Below, piece by piece: positions 26,148-33,970 of a stretch of DNA of 64,000 nucleotides. Each line of letters begins with the position of its first letter. The stretch's first letter is position 1. Origin of the DNA: Pelagibacterium xiamenense (GTDB taxonomy: Bacteria > Pseudomonadota > Alphaproteobacteria > Rhizobiales > Devosiaceae). A program made the position numbers and the translations under genes. The DNA lies in contig NZ_JAJOYS010000002.1 of NCBI RefSeq assembly GCF_021166475.1, forward strand, positions 927,635 through 991,634, given 5' to 3'. The notes under the pieces are model-generated. The model ran no database searches. It was not told the origin of the DNA and was given only the letters and a program-made list of their open reading frames with translations.

Positions 26148-26726
26148 CTACTCCAGTTCACCCGCGGCGATCGCTTCCATGAGGCGCTCGCGATAGGAAG
26201 TATCGACGTCGGTAATCTTATTCTCGACCCGCGAGGCCTCTTTCATGAAATGCTCGTATCCCCGGCCCATTTCCCAACCGCGCTTTGTGTGCATGTCGAT
26301 GGCAAAGTCGGGGACCTCGGGAGCCTTGTCGCGCACGCTGAGTTCGAGCTTTGCAAAATTGACCATATCGTCGGAGGTGCGGTCCTTGGGACTGTCGGCA
26401 ATCAGACGTATGGCATGGGCGGCAAAAAGGAACCGGTCTCCCACTGGGCGCGGATAGCGGGCATGGGTGCGATAGAGCGTATCGACCAGCACCGGCAACA
26501 TGGTGTTGCCGACGCCAACATCCTCGACGGCGATGACGCACAGGCGCGCCCAGAGCATCTCCTCAAGTTCGGCGCTCGAGATGAACATCTCATATCCCAG
26601 CAGAAGGGCCGTTTCGGCCATGCCGCGCCTGAGGGATTTCTGAAGGCCCGAGATTACTTCATCTGCGGGCACGTCGTGCAGCGTTCTGACCTTCTGCCAG
26701 GGATCGGGCGGCAGAGTAACTTTCAT
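26148..26726 (-). CDS. Stand-alone RarA/MgsA C-terminal-like protein
   Basis: A 192-aa all-helical protein with no ATPase domain. The region ISGLQKSLRRGMAETALLLG, then LWARLCVIAVEDVGVGN and later FAAHAIRLIADSPKD follows the C-terminal tetramerisation domain of MgsA/RarA clamp-loader-like ATPases. The ATG at 26726 (MKVTLPPDPW) has GGAG nearby and lies 16 bp after the cupin gene. What a clamp-loader-type helical domain does in a catabolic operon is unclear; a nucleotide- or nucleic-acid-related role is a guess. Confidence 0.65.
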   Translation of the reverse strand: MKVTLPPDPWQKVRTLHDVPADEVISGLQKSLRRGMAETALLLGYEMFISSAELEEMLWARLCVIAVEDVGVGNTMLPVLVDTLYRTHARYPRPVGDRFLFAAHAIRLIADSPKDRTSDDMVNFAKLELSVRDKAPEVPDFAIDMHTKRGWEMGRGYEHFMKEASRVENKITDVDTSYRERLMEAIAAGELE

Positions 26727-26742
26727 TTTTTGCTCCGGCGTT

Positions 26743-27036
26743 CTACTTGAGTTCGGTTTCCACAAATTCGACCGGCGCATCGGTGCGGTTGACCACCGTG
26801 TGGTGGACCCCCGCGCGCCGGAAGTAAGCCTCGCCCGCCGTGATGGTCGACTCAGTCTCGCTGCCGTCGGGATTGACCATGGTGAGGGTGCCGCCGATCA
26901 CGGGGACGACGACATAGTCGGCCTCGTGCGTGTGCCACCCGGTTTGCGTTCCGGGGGCGAATTGCCATCGCGTAACCCGGACACGTTCGTTGTCTTCCTG
27001 AACGGTCGCGACCGCCAAAGGTGCGTCTTCAGTCAT
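26743..27036 (-). CDS. Small cupin protein
   Basis: A 97-aa single-domain cupin with the first motif GTQTGWHTHEADYVVVPVIGG (three potential metal ligands: His, His, Glu) and second motif AGVHHTVVNRTDAP. It starts 4 bp after the stop of the second permease gene. Small cupins often act as isomerases, epimerases or metal-dependent binding proteins in catabolic operons; which one applies here cannot be told. Confidence 0.8.
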   Translation of the reverse strand: MTEDAPLAVATVQEDNERVRVTRWQFAPGTQTGWHTHEADYVVVPVIGGTLTMVNPDGSETESTITAGEAYFRRAGVHHTVVNRTDAPVEFVETELK

Positions 27037-27040
27037 GACA

Positions 27041-27820
27041 TTATTTCCATTTCTGGTTGACCCGCGTTTCAGCAAGGGTCGCCGCGGTAAAGCACAGGAC
27101 CGAGATGGCTGTGGCGACGACGCTTGTGCCGAAGGCCTGAGCGGTGTCGAAATCGGTCGCGGCGGCGCGGAACATGTAACCCAGCCCGCTCGACCCCATG
27201 AGAAATTCCGCCACCATCGCCGAGAGGACTGCGGGGGGCGCGGCCAGGCGCAGCGCGATCATCCAGTTCGGCACCGCCGAGGGCATGACGAGGTGAACGA
27301 ACCGGCGCCATTTCGAGGCGCCCAGCACCTGAAAGAGATCCTCGCTCCCCGGCGGCAGGGCGCGCAGCCCCGCAGAGGTGAAAACGAAAGCGGGAAAGAA
27401 CGAGATGATGACGACGATGGCCAGCACAGTCCTGACATCGTAGCCCAGAAGACGCGCGAGGACGGGGATCAGCGCAACCACCGGAACCGAGGAGAAAATC
27501 AGCCCCAGGGGGATAAGAATCCCGCTCAACACCCGCGAGGTCCACGCGACGACGGCGATCAGTGTGCCCAGGGCCATGCCCATGACGAGGCCGCCCGCCG
27601 CTAGCAGCAGCGTTTGCGACCCGTTCTGCCAATAGGATCCGGGGTTCTGCACGATGTTGAGAAGGACATCGATCGGATGCGGCATGACAATGGCATTGAC
27701 ACCCGAGATCGAAACCCAGGCCTGCCACGCCAGCAATACCGCCAGCACGCCCCAATACCGCGAAACAAGGGTCAAGAAGAACCCGCCGGAAGACCGTCGG
27801 ATCTGTGCAGACTGGCTCAT
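27041..27820 (-). CDS. ABC transporter permease (NitT/TauT type), second
   Basis: A 259-aa BPD-type permease with about six membrane segments and the coupling loop EDLFQVLGASKWRRFVHLVMPSAVP. The ATG at 27820 follows GGGAGG and overlaps the stop of the preceding permease gene by 4 bp. Together with the permease at 27817 and the ATPase at 28575 it probably makes a heterodimeric importer served by the two binding proteins encoded upstream. Confidence 0.88.
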   Translation of the reverse strand: MSQSAQIRRSSGGFFLTLVSRYWGVLAVLLAWQAWVSISGVNAIVMPHPIDVLLNIVQNPGSYWQNGSQTLLLAAGGLVMGMALGTLIAVVAWTSRVLSGILIPLGLIFSSVPVVALIPVLARLLGYDVRTVLAIVVIISFFPAFVFTSAGLRALPPGSEDLFQVLGASKWRRFVHLVMPSAVPNWMIALRLAAPPAVLSAMVAEFLMGSSGLGYMFRAAATDFDTAQAFGTSVVATAISVLCFTAATLAETRVNQKWK

Positions 27821-28578
27821 CTGAACCTCCCGTAGACGAAGCGTTCGAGAAGGCTCATCGCGCCGAAGGCAAGGAGCGAGGCCGTCGATGCGATAAGGAC
27901 AGCGGACCAGAGCAAGGGGATCTGGAAGTTCTGCATGGCACTGACCATCAACAGTCCCAATCCACGGCTGGACCCGAACCATTCGCCCAGAATGGCGCCG
28001 ATAAAGGCTGCGGGGATAGCGTATTTCATTCCCGACACCAGGGCCGGGAAGGCGGCCGGCATATCGAGACTCATAAATCGCCGGATTTTGCTCGCGCCGA
28101 TCACCGCAAAAAGATCACGGTGTCCGCGGGTCGAACTCTGCAGGCCCGATGTGGTCGCGACATAGATCACGAAGAAGACGTTGAGCGTCGCGATCGCCAT
28201 GCCGGTGACTTCGCGGCTTAAAAGGACGATGAAGATGGGCGCCAGCGCGATGGGCGGGATCGCGTTGACGACGCTGGCAAAGCGATCCATCCCGGGACGC
28301 AAGGGGTTGATCACATGCACCAAAGCCGCCATCGCGATCCCGATGACGAGCCCGAGAACATAGCCGGCGGCCACCATCGAAAAGCTCGCCCCCATGGCAC
28401 GCAGGAACAGGCCCTGGCGCGATGGCTCGAACAGGAAGGCGAGCACATCGGACAGCTTCGGCCAGGTCAGTCCAGCAAGCCGATACGCGCCGATGACTTC
28501 CCACAGCACCAGAAAGAGCCCGATGCCGAGGACGCCCAAAACGAGATCGGTCGCCTTTTCGCGGTCGATCTTCATCAT
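27817..28578 (-). CDS. ABC transporter permease (NitT/TauT type), first
   Basis: A 253-aa inner-membrane permease with about six segments; the coupling loop reads RDLFAVIGASKIRRFMSLDMPAAFP. It overlaps the ATPase stop by 4 bp and the second permease start by 4 bp. It is only distantly similar to its neighbour, so the pore is likely a heterodimer. Relatives include importers of taurine, nitrate, and thiamine- or pyrimidine-like precursors. Confidence 0.88.
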   Translation of the reverse strand: MMKIDREKATDLVLGVLGIGLFLVLWEVIGAYRLAGLTWPKLSDVLAFLFEPSRQGLFLRAMGASFSMVAAGYVLGLVIGIAMAALVHVINPLRPGMDRFASVVNAIPPIALAPIFIVLLSREVTGMAIATLNVFFVIYVATTSGLQSSTRGHRDLFAVIGASKIRRFMSLDMPAAFPALVSGMKYAIPAAFIGAILGEWFGSSRGLGLLMVSAMQNFQIPLLWSAVLIASTASLLAFGAMSLLERFVYGRFR

Positions 28579-29381
28579 GACGCCGCCGCCTCCTCCGGTT
28601 CGAGGGCGAGCGTGAGCTCGTCGGCGAGGCTATGGAATTCGGCGGTACGCTGCACTTCAGGGCGGCGCGGACGCTCGAACGGCACCGCGATGGACTTGAC
28701 GACCCGCCCGGGCCGTCCGCTCATGACGATGACACGGTCGGCGAGAAACAGGGCTTCTTCGACCGAATGGGTGACAAGCAGCGAGGTGATGCGCTCCTCG
28801 CCCCAGATCCGCTGAAGTTCGACATTCATGTGCCGGCGCGTCACCGCGTCGAGAGCCCCGAAAGGCTCGTCGAGCAACAGGACGTCCGGGTTCAGGATAA
28901 GCGCGCGGGCGATCGATACACGCTGGCGCATGCCTCCCGAAAGCTGGCTGGGTCGCGCGTTCTCGAAGCCTTTTAGACCCACAAGTCCCAGGAGGTCGGC
29001 AATGCGCTCGTGGTCGACCGGACGCCCGGCGACCTTGTAGGGCAATGCTATGTTGTTCTTCACCGACAGCCAGGGCAGCAGAGCGTGATCCTGAAAGGCG
29101 ACGCCGAGCCTGTGCTGGCGCGATAGCGAGAGCGGATCGCGGTTCTCGATGGCGATGCGCCCGGTGGTCGGGTCTTCGAGCGCGGCGACGAGGCGCAGGA
29201 TGGTGCTCTTGCCGCAGCCTGAGGGGCCCAGAAGCGCGACGAATTCGCCTTTCTCGATCTTGAGATCCACCGTATCGACCGCCACCAGGCTTTCGCCATT
29301 GTCGAGCGTGAAGACCTTCCCGACGTGATCGATGTCGATCGCCCAGGGTGTGGAACTGACTTGGGGGTGCGGTGCGGACAC
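28575..29381 (-). CDS. ABC transporter ATP-binding protein (NitT/TauT type)
   Basis: A 268-aa ATPase with Walker A GPSGCGKS, signature LSGGMRQR, Walker B VLLLDEP and switch histidine in LVTHS. The AFQDHALLPWLSVKNNIALP segment is typical of SsuB/TauB-like ATPases. It sits 12 bp after the SDR gene and energises the two permeases immediately downstream. Confidence 0.92.
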   Translation of the reverse strand: MSAPHPQVSSTPWAIDIDHVGKVFTLDNGESLVAVDTVDLKIEKGEFVALLGPSGCGKSTILRLVAALEDPTTGRIAIENRDPLSLSRQHRLGVAFQDHALLPWLSVKNNIALPYKVAGRPVDHERIADLLGLVGLKGFENARPSQLSGGMRQRVSIARALILNPDVLLLDEPFGALDAVTRRHMNVELQRIWGEERITSLLVTHSVEEALFLADRVIVMSGRPGRVVKSIAVPFERPRRPEVQRTAEFHSLADELTLALEPEEAAAS

Positions 29382-29393
29382 GGGGCCTCCGGC

Positions 29394-30224
29394 TTAATAA
29401 GGTGTACCGCCGGCATCGGCATTGATTGCCTGCCCGCGGATCATCATGGCGTTGTCGCTGAGCAGGAACGAGGCGATGCGTGCCACTTCCCGCGGTTCGG
29501 TGTGCCGGCCGAGGCTGGCATTCGTCATCTGGGCATAAATGTCCGCCGCGCCCTCGCCGGTCACCGCCGAATAGGCATGCGCGACCTCCTCGAGCATCGG
29601 CGTCGCCATACCACCCGGGCACAGGCAGTTGACGTTGATGTCGTGGGGCGCGAGCGCTTCGGCGAGGATGCGGGACATGCTGATAAGCGCGGCCTTGCTC
29701 GCGCTGTAGGCCATCGAATCCGCGTGCCCGACCTTGCCGGCTTCCGAGCCCACATTGACAATGGCACCGCGCACGCCCTTTTCGATCATATGCGCGCCAA
29801 GATGGCGCGCCATGTCGTAGGCGCCGAAAAGATTGACAGCGAACTGTATCTCCCAGTCGGCGCGCGGAACAGCGAGGGGATCGGCATGCCGCACCATGCC
29901 CGCGCAGTTGACCAGCCCGTCGATCATTCCCCCCAGCTCAATCGCCGTCTCGGCCACGCGGGCGACCGATGTTTCGTCGGCGAGGTCGACCGTGAGCGCC
30001 GTGCAATCGGTTCCCCAATCTGCAACCCGGGCGTCGAGCGCCGCCTTGTCGCGATCCGCGCCGATCACCGTCGCCCCCTCGCGTGCCAGAAGCGCACAGA
30101 TCGCGCTGCCCAGCCCGCCGGCAGCGCCCGTGACAAGGATCGTCTTTCCCGCGTGGACCGGAAATACCGCCGGTTTCCTGACAGGCAGAGGAGCGCCTCG
30201 TGCTATGGTGGCGTATTTGCTCAT
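29394..30224 (-). CDS. Short-chain dehydrogenase/reductase
   Basis: A 276-aa SDR with the cofactor motif TGAAGGLG, an Asp in GADRDKAAL that favours NAD, NCAG, the catalytic Ser in NVGSEAG and YSASK. The C-terminal part ends with the usual ...INADAGGTPY. The ATG at 30224 (MSKYATIARG) lies 4 bp after the amidohydrolase stop. It probably oxidises an alcohol intermediate of the pathway encoded by this operon; substrate unknown. Confidence 0.9.
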   Translation of the reverse strand: MSKYATIARGAPLPVRKPAVFPVHAGKTILVTGAAGGLGSAICALLAREGATVIGADRDKAALDARVADWGTDCTALTVDLADETSVARVAETAIELGGMIDGLVNCAGMVRHADPLAVPRADWEIQFAVNLFGAYDMARHLGAHMIEKGVRGAIVNVGSEAGKVGHADSMAYSASKAALISMSRILAEALAPHDINVNCLCPGGMATPMLEEVAHAYSAVTGEGAADIYAQMTNASLGRHTEPREVARIASFLLSDNAMMIRGQAINADAGGTPY

Positions 30225-30228
30225 GACG

Positions 30229-31623
30229 TCACGCGACCAGGGCTTCGAAACGCTCGGAGATGACCGGCAGACGCTCATTGAGCTTGGCCTTGATCGCAGC
30301 GGTATCGATCGAGACCATTTCACGGTCCTTCATGACGATCTTGCCGTCGATCACAACCGTCTCGACATCACGGCCCACGATGATGCTGGCGGCAACAAAG
30401 AGCGGATCGTAAAGCGGCGCGTGGTCCATCCGGGAGGTATCGCACAGGAGGAAGTCGGCCTTTTTGCCGATTTCGAGCGTGCCGATGCTGTCGAGGACGC
30501 CGAGTGCCCGTGCGCCGCCGATCGTGGCGATGCGCAGAAGTTCTTCCGACGAAATCGGCTCACGCTGGTGATAGGCCGAGCTGTTGATGGCCTGCTGGCC
30601 GACCCGGGCGACATGAGCGACCTGGAAAATGTCGAGGGTACCGCCCGCGCCCGGACCATCGGTCCCGAGCCCGATATCGATACCTCGGCGCCACATTTCG
30701 ATAAGTCGCGGATGGCCGATCGAATAATTGTTGAACCCGCAATGGCAGGCGGAGACGCGGTGCTCCTGGTAGAGATCGACCTCGCGCGGCGAGAGCAGCA
30801 CCGAATGCGCGCAGTGCAGATGGTGCGAGAGCAGGCCCAGCGAATAAAGCCACTCTGTCGGGCGCATGCCGAATTTCTCGTTGGTGTAGTCGATCTCGTA
30901 CGTGCCCTCGCACAGATGCGTGTGCAGTTTGACGTCGAGGTCGTTGGCCGCGACGATGACATCGCGCACGAGTTCGGGTGAGCAGACGATCACCTGACGC
31001 AGCGACAGCCAGGCTTTCACGCGGTCATTGTCCATCCAGCGCTTGACCAGCGCGACGTTGCGCTCGAGCGCCTCGTCATGGGTCATGAGCATGTTCTGTG
31101 GCACATCGGCGCCGATCGTTTCGCTCTGGTCGACCGTGGAGAGGGAAATGAAGCCGCGGATGCCGGTGTCCATTGCCGCACGGCCCATCTCGTCGGGATG
31201 CGGCCCACCGGCCTCGGCAAAGCAGGTCGTGCCGACCTGGATCATGTTGGTGTAGGCGACGAGCCCCGACAGGTAGACGTCTTCGGGCTCGAGGCAGCTT
31301 TCGAACGGGATCAGATAGTTCTTCCAGACGGGTTGCTTGAGCGGCCGCTTGCGGGCGATCTGCTGCAGCTTGCCGCGCAGGAGTTGCTGACCCGTGTGGA
31401 AATGTGCGTCCACGAGGCCCGGCATGGCGATCCGGCCGCGTCCGTCGATGACCGAACCGGCGCTGATGCCCGCGGCTTCGTCGCTCGTGCCCAGCCAGAC
31501 GATCCTGCCATCGCTGACGGCGATCGCGCCGTCATTGATGACCGTGTTGTCCTTGTCGAGCGTGACCACCTCACAACCCTTTACAATGATATCCGCCGTC
31601 GCGGGCGCGGTGTTCTCGCTCAT
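30229..31623 (-). CDS. TRZ/ATZ-type amidohydrolase
   Basis: A 464-aa metal-dependent hydrolase of the group that includes S-adenosylhomocysteine deaminase, 8-oxoguanine deaminase and triazine hydrolases. Metal ligands are seen as HFH in VDAHFHTGQQLLRG, His in LHTHLCEG, His in HCAHSVLL and Asp in LGTDGPGAGG. Such enzymes deaminate or dechlorinate heterocyclic rings, which fits a purine- or pyrimidine-like transported compound. It lies 81 bp downstream of the first-listed binding protein with a strong hairpin in the gap. Confidence 0.87.
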   Translation of the reverse strand: MSENTAPATADIIVKGCEVVTLDKDNTVINDGAIAVSDGRIVWLGTSDEAAGISAGSVIDGRGRIAMPGLVDAHFHTGQQLLRGKLQQIARKRPLKQPVWKNYLIPFESCLEPEDVYLSGLVAYTNMIQVGTTCFAEAGGPHPDEMGRAAMDTGIRGFISLSTVDQSETIGADVPQNMLMTHDEALERNVALVKRWMDNDRVKAWLSLRQVIVCSPELVRDVIVAANDLDVKLHTHLCEGTYEIDYTNEKFGMRPTEWLYSLGLLSHHLHCAHSVLLSPREVDLYQEHRVSACHCGFNNYSIGHPRLIEMWRRGIDIGLGTDGPGAGGTLDIFQVAHVARVGQQAINSSAYHQREPISSEELLRIATIGGARALGVLDSIGTLEIGKKADFLLCDTSRMDHAPLYDPLFVAASIIVGRDVETVVIDGKIVMKDREMVSIDTAAIKAKLNERLPVISERFEALVA

Positions 31624-31668
31624 GATCCGTCCTTGAAGTCGTAAGTCTTGCGCTTGAGCGCGGGATGT

Positions 31669-31697
31669 CCCCGGGGCGGCGCCATGTCGCCCCGGGG
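31669..31697 (-). promoter_or_regulatory. GC-rich intercistronic hairpin after binding protein 1
   Basis: Perfect 10-bp arms CCCCGGGGCG and CGCCCCGGGG with a 9-nt loop, between the stop of the binding-protein gene and the amidohydrolase start. With no U-run it probably protects the upstream mRNA 3' end or attenuates, giving more binding protein than enzyme. Confidence 0.6.
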
Positions 31698-31704
31698 CGG
31701 GTGC

Positions 31705-32724
31705 CTAAAGCGTCGCCCACGCCTCTTCGACGAGGCTGGGATCGATGATGGTGTCGACCTCGGGCAACTCCGTGCGTCCGGTGGCCCGGGCCGCCGCGTA
31801 CATCGGGCCGCCGATTTTTTCGGGATCGATCTGCAGGAGCTTGTAGTCGCTCGCGCCTTCGGGCCGCCAGAAAGGCATCTGGAGTTCGTTCTGGCGAATC
31901 TGCTGGTCGAGATCGAGGCCGTAATCGGCGCCGTATTTCTCGACCGCAAGACGAGGCGCATAGGTGAGATCATCCTCGTTGACCTGCCATGCCTTGATGA
32001 GCGAACGCAGATAGGCGACGAGAGCGGGCCGGTTGGCCTCGAGGAAGGCGCGATCGACGAAGACGATACCGGCATAGCTGGGGAAACCGAGTTCGTCGAA
32101 GCTTTTAAAGAAGAAGTCCTCGTCGCGCACCAGGCCCATCTGTTCGAGCGTGATCGTCTGGTTTGTCGCAAAGGCCGTGTAACCGTCGCCGTCGCCGGCA
32201 ACGAGCGGTTCGGGCGAGAAGCCCGCGGGGACCATCGTCCAGTCATCGGCAGGAAGTCCGGCAAGCCCGAGCGTAGCCTGGATGGCCGTTTCCTCGGCCG
32301 GGCCCTGCGCGAGGATCCGGCTGCCGATGATGTCCTCGGGTGTGAGGATGGGCTTTTGCGCCAGAGAGATGATGCCGAGCGGCGAGGACTGCATGCGGGC
32401 GGCGATCATGACATAGTCATTGCCCAGTCCGATGGCGTCGAGAAAAGGTAGCCAGCTCGTATAGCCGATATCGGTGTTCCCCGCGGCGACGAGCGTGAGC
32501 GGATCGGGAGCGTTTGGGCCGCCCGGCGTCACCGTCACGTCGAGCCCGGCATCAGCGAAAATGCCGTCCTCAAGGCCGATCCAGTGGTCGCCATATTCGA
32601 CATTGGCGATCCAGCCCAGTTGTACGCGCAGGGCTGTCGTGTCCTGAGCGAAAAGGGCGCGGACCGGCAGGGCGCTCAGGCCGGCGCCGGCGGCAGCCGC
32701 CTTCAAAAGCGTACGTCTATCCAT
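31705..32724 (-). CDS. ABC transporter substrate-binding protein, NMT1/THI5-like (1)
   Basis: A 339-aa exported binding protein with a twin-arginine-like signal (MDRRTLLKAAAAGAGLSALP). Family landmarks are VQLGWIANVEYGDHWIGLEDGIFADAGLDV and the VTPGGPNAPDPLTLVAAG loop. It is a close paralogue of the product of the preceding gene. NMT1/THI5-like proteins bind thiamine pyrimidine precursors, riboflavin, nitrate or other small ring compounds. The ligand here is unknown but probably the substrate of the enzymes in the operon. Confidence 0.88.
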   Translation of the reverse strand: MDRRTLLKAAAAGAGLSALPVRALFAQDTTALRVQLGWIANVEYGDHWIGLEDGIFADAGLDVTVTPGGPNAPDPLTLVAAGNTDIGYTSWLPFLDAIGLGNDYVMIAARMQSSPLGIISLAQKPILTPEDIIGSRILAQGPAEETAIQATLGLAGLPADDWTMVPAGFSPEPLVAGDGDGYTAFATNQTITLEQMGLVRDEDFFFKSFDELGFPSYAGIVFVDRAFLEANRPALVAYLRSLIKAWQVNEDDLTYAPRLAVEKYGADYGLDLDQQIRQNELQMPFWRPEGASDYKLLQIDPEKIGGPMYAAARATGRTELPEVDTIIDPSLVEEAWATL

Positions 32725-32753
32725 TGTTCATTGCCTCCTGGGCAGGGTTCATG

Positions 32754-32775
32754 GCCGCGCGGCAAAGCGCGCGGC
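32754..32775 (-). promoter_or_regulatory. GC-rich intercistronic hairpin after binding protein 2
   Basis: Arms GCCGCGCG and CGCGCGGC around a 6-nt loop, in the 73-bp gap between the two binding-protein genes. It mirrors the hairpin after the other binding protein, so both binding-protein messages may be selectively stabilised. Confidence 0.6.
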
Positions 32776-32797
32776 AGTGAAAACCGTTTGGGTGAGA

Positions 32798-33826
32798 TCA
32801 GATTGTGGCGAGCGCTTCCTGAAGCGGGGTCAGATCGACCAGATCTTCAATGGGCGGCACAGTTCGGCCAGCGGCAATGGCCGCTTCTGTCATCGTACCC
32901 CCAATCACCTGTGGGTCGAACATGAAGAGTTCGCCCCCTTCCTCAGGTGTCAGGAGCGGGATCTGGCGCGCCATCTGGGCCTGCTGCTGGGCAAGGTCGA
33001 GCCCGAGATCGGCGCCGTAATTGTCGATGACGATCTGGGGGGCGTAGTCGGGATTGTCGATTGCGTATTGCCAGCCTTTGACCAGTGCCTTGAGGTATCC
33101 CACGACTGCTGCGCGGTTGTCCTCGAGGAAGCTGCGCTTGGTGACCACGATGCCTTGTTTGACGACGTAGCCGAGGTCGTCAAAGAGCGTGACAACGAAG
33201 TCCTCGCCTTCGGTATAGCCGAGTTGCTCCATGGTGATGGGCTGATTGGTGGCGAAGCAGAAATAGACATCACCATCGCCCGCGATCAGCGGCTCGGGCG
33301 AAAAGCCCGTCGGGATGATCTCATAGTCGAGCGGCAGGCCGGCATTACCGAGGACTGAGTCGATGATGACCGAGTCCGAGGGGTTCTGCGCCAGGATGCG
33401 CTTGCCCACGAGATCCTCGGGCGTCCGAACGGGATTGGAGGTCATCGACATCAGCGCGGCCGGGCTGCGCTGCCACTGGGCACCGAGGACGACGAAATCG
33501 TTGCCCTGCTCTATGGCGTCGAGGATGGGCAGCCAGTTGGCCGTGCACATCTGTGCGCGGTCGGCCGAGAGCGAGACCAGCGTGTCCGGCGCATTCGGGC
33601 CGCCCGGCAGATAACCGGCGTCGATACCCTCCTGGGCGAAGTAACCCTGTTCCAGGCCGGCCCAGAAGCCGCCGTATTCAACGTTGGAAATCCAGCCGAA
33701 AGCAGTCGTAATCGGCGTCGAAGTCTGCGCAAATAGGGTTCTTGGCAGGAGCGTCGCGCCAAAAGCTGCCGCTCCTCCGAGCAATACATTGCGTCGTGTC
33801 GTTCTGAACTGGTTGCCAAAGGACAT
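32798..33826 (-). CDS. ABC transporter substrate-binding protein, NMT1/THI5-like (2)
   Basis: A 342-aa exported protein, first gene of the long minus-strand operon. Its signal has an RR pair (TTRRNVLLGGAAAFGATLLP), compatible with Tat export. It aligns along its length with the next gene product (shared GWISNVEYGxxW, PGGPNAPDxLxxL, ILAQ, GFSPEPLxAGDGD). Two binding proteins for one transporter suggest two related ligands. The RpiR-type dyad lies 65-93 bp upstream. Confidence 0.88.
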   Translation of the reverse strand: MSFGNQFRTTRRNVLLGGAAAFGATLLPRTLFAQTSTPITTAFGWISNVEYGGFWAGLEQGYFAQEGIDAGYLPGGPNAPDTLVSLSADRAQMCTANWLPILDAIEQGNDFVVLGAQWQRSPAALMSMTSNPVRTPEDLVGKRILAQNPSDSVIIDSVLGNAGLPLDYEIIPTGFSPEPLIAGDGDVYFCFATNQPITMEQLGYTEGEDFVVTLFDDLGYVVKQGIVVTKRSFLEDNRAAVVGYLKALVKGWQYAIDNPDYAPQIVIDNYGADLGLDLAQQQAQMARQIPLLTPEEGGELFMFDPQVIGGTMTEAAIAAGRTVPPIEDLVDLTPLQEALATI

Positions 33827-33890
33827 AGCACTGCCTCAATGCGTTGTCCTCCCCCCGAAAACCTCACCTGTGTTGACAGCTGCTTGTTGG

Positions 33891-33919
33891 CGTCTTTGTA
33901 ACGAGCTGTTACAAAGACG
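33891..33919. promoter_or_regulatory. Perfect 12-bp-arm dyad, probable RpiR operator
   Basis: Arms CGTCTTTGTAAC and GTTACAAAGACG flank the 5-nt centre GAGCT. The dyad sits between the divergent operon (ATG at 33826) and the rpiR-type gene (ATG at 33971). A second, imperfect TGAAATTTTCA element follows at about 33928. Placement and symmetry make it the likely site of the neighbouring RpiR protein. Confidence 0.75.
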
Positions 33920-33970
33920 CTAGCATATGAAATTTTCATTACAAGCATAAAATGGAGGCAATGGACGATT

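Noticed and set aside
25281..26750. A 489-codon plus-strand frame
   Set aside because: Antisense to the amidase, deoxyribosyltransferase-like and RarA-C-like genes, which have clear family motifs.
31669..31697. The GC hairpin as an operon-ending terminator
   Set aside because: No U-run, and the downstream genes clearly belong to the same functional set, so it is more likely an mRNA-stability element.
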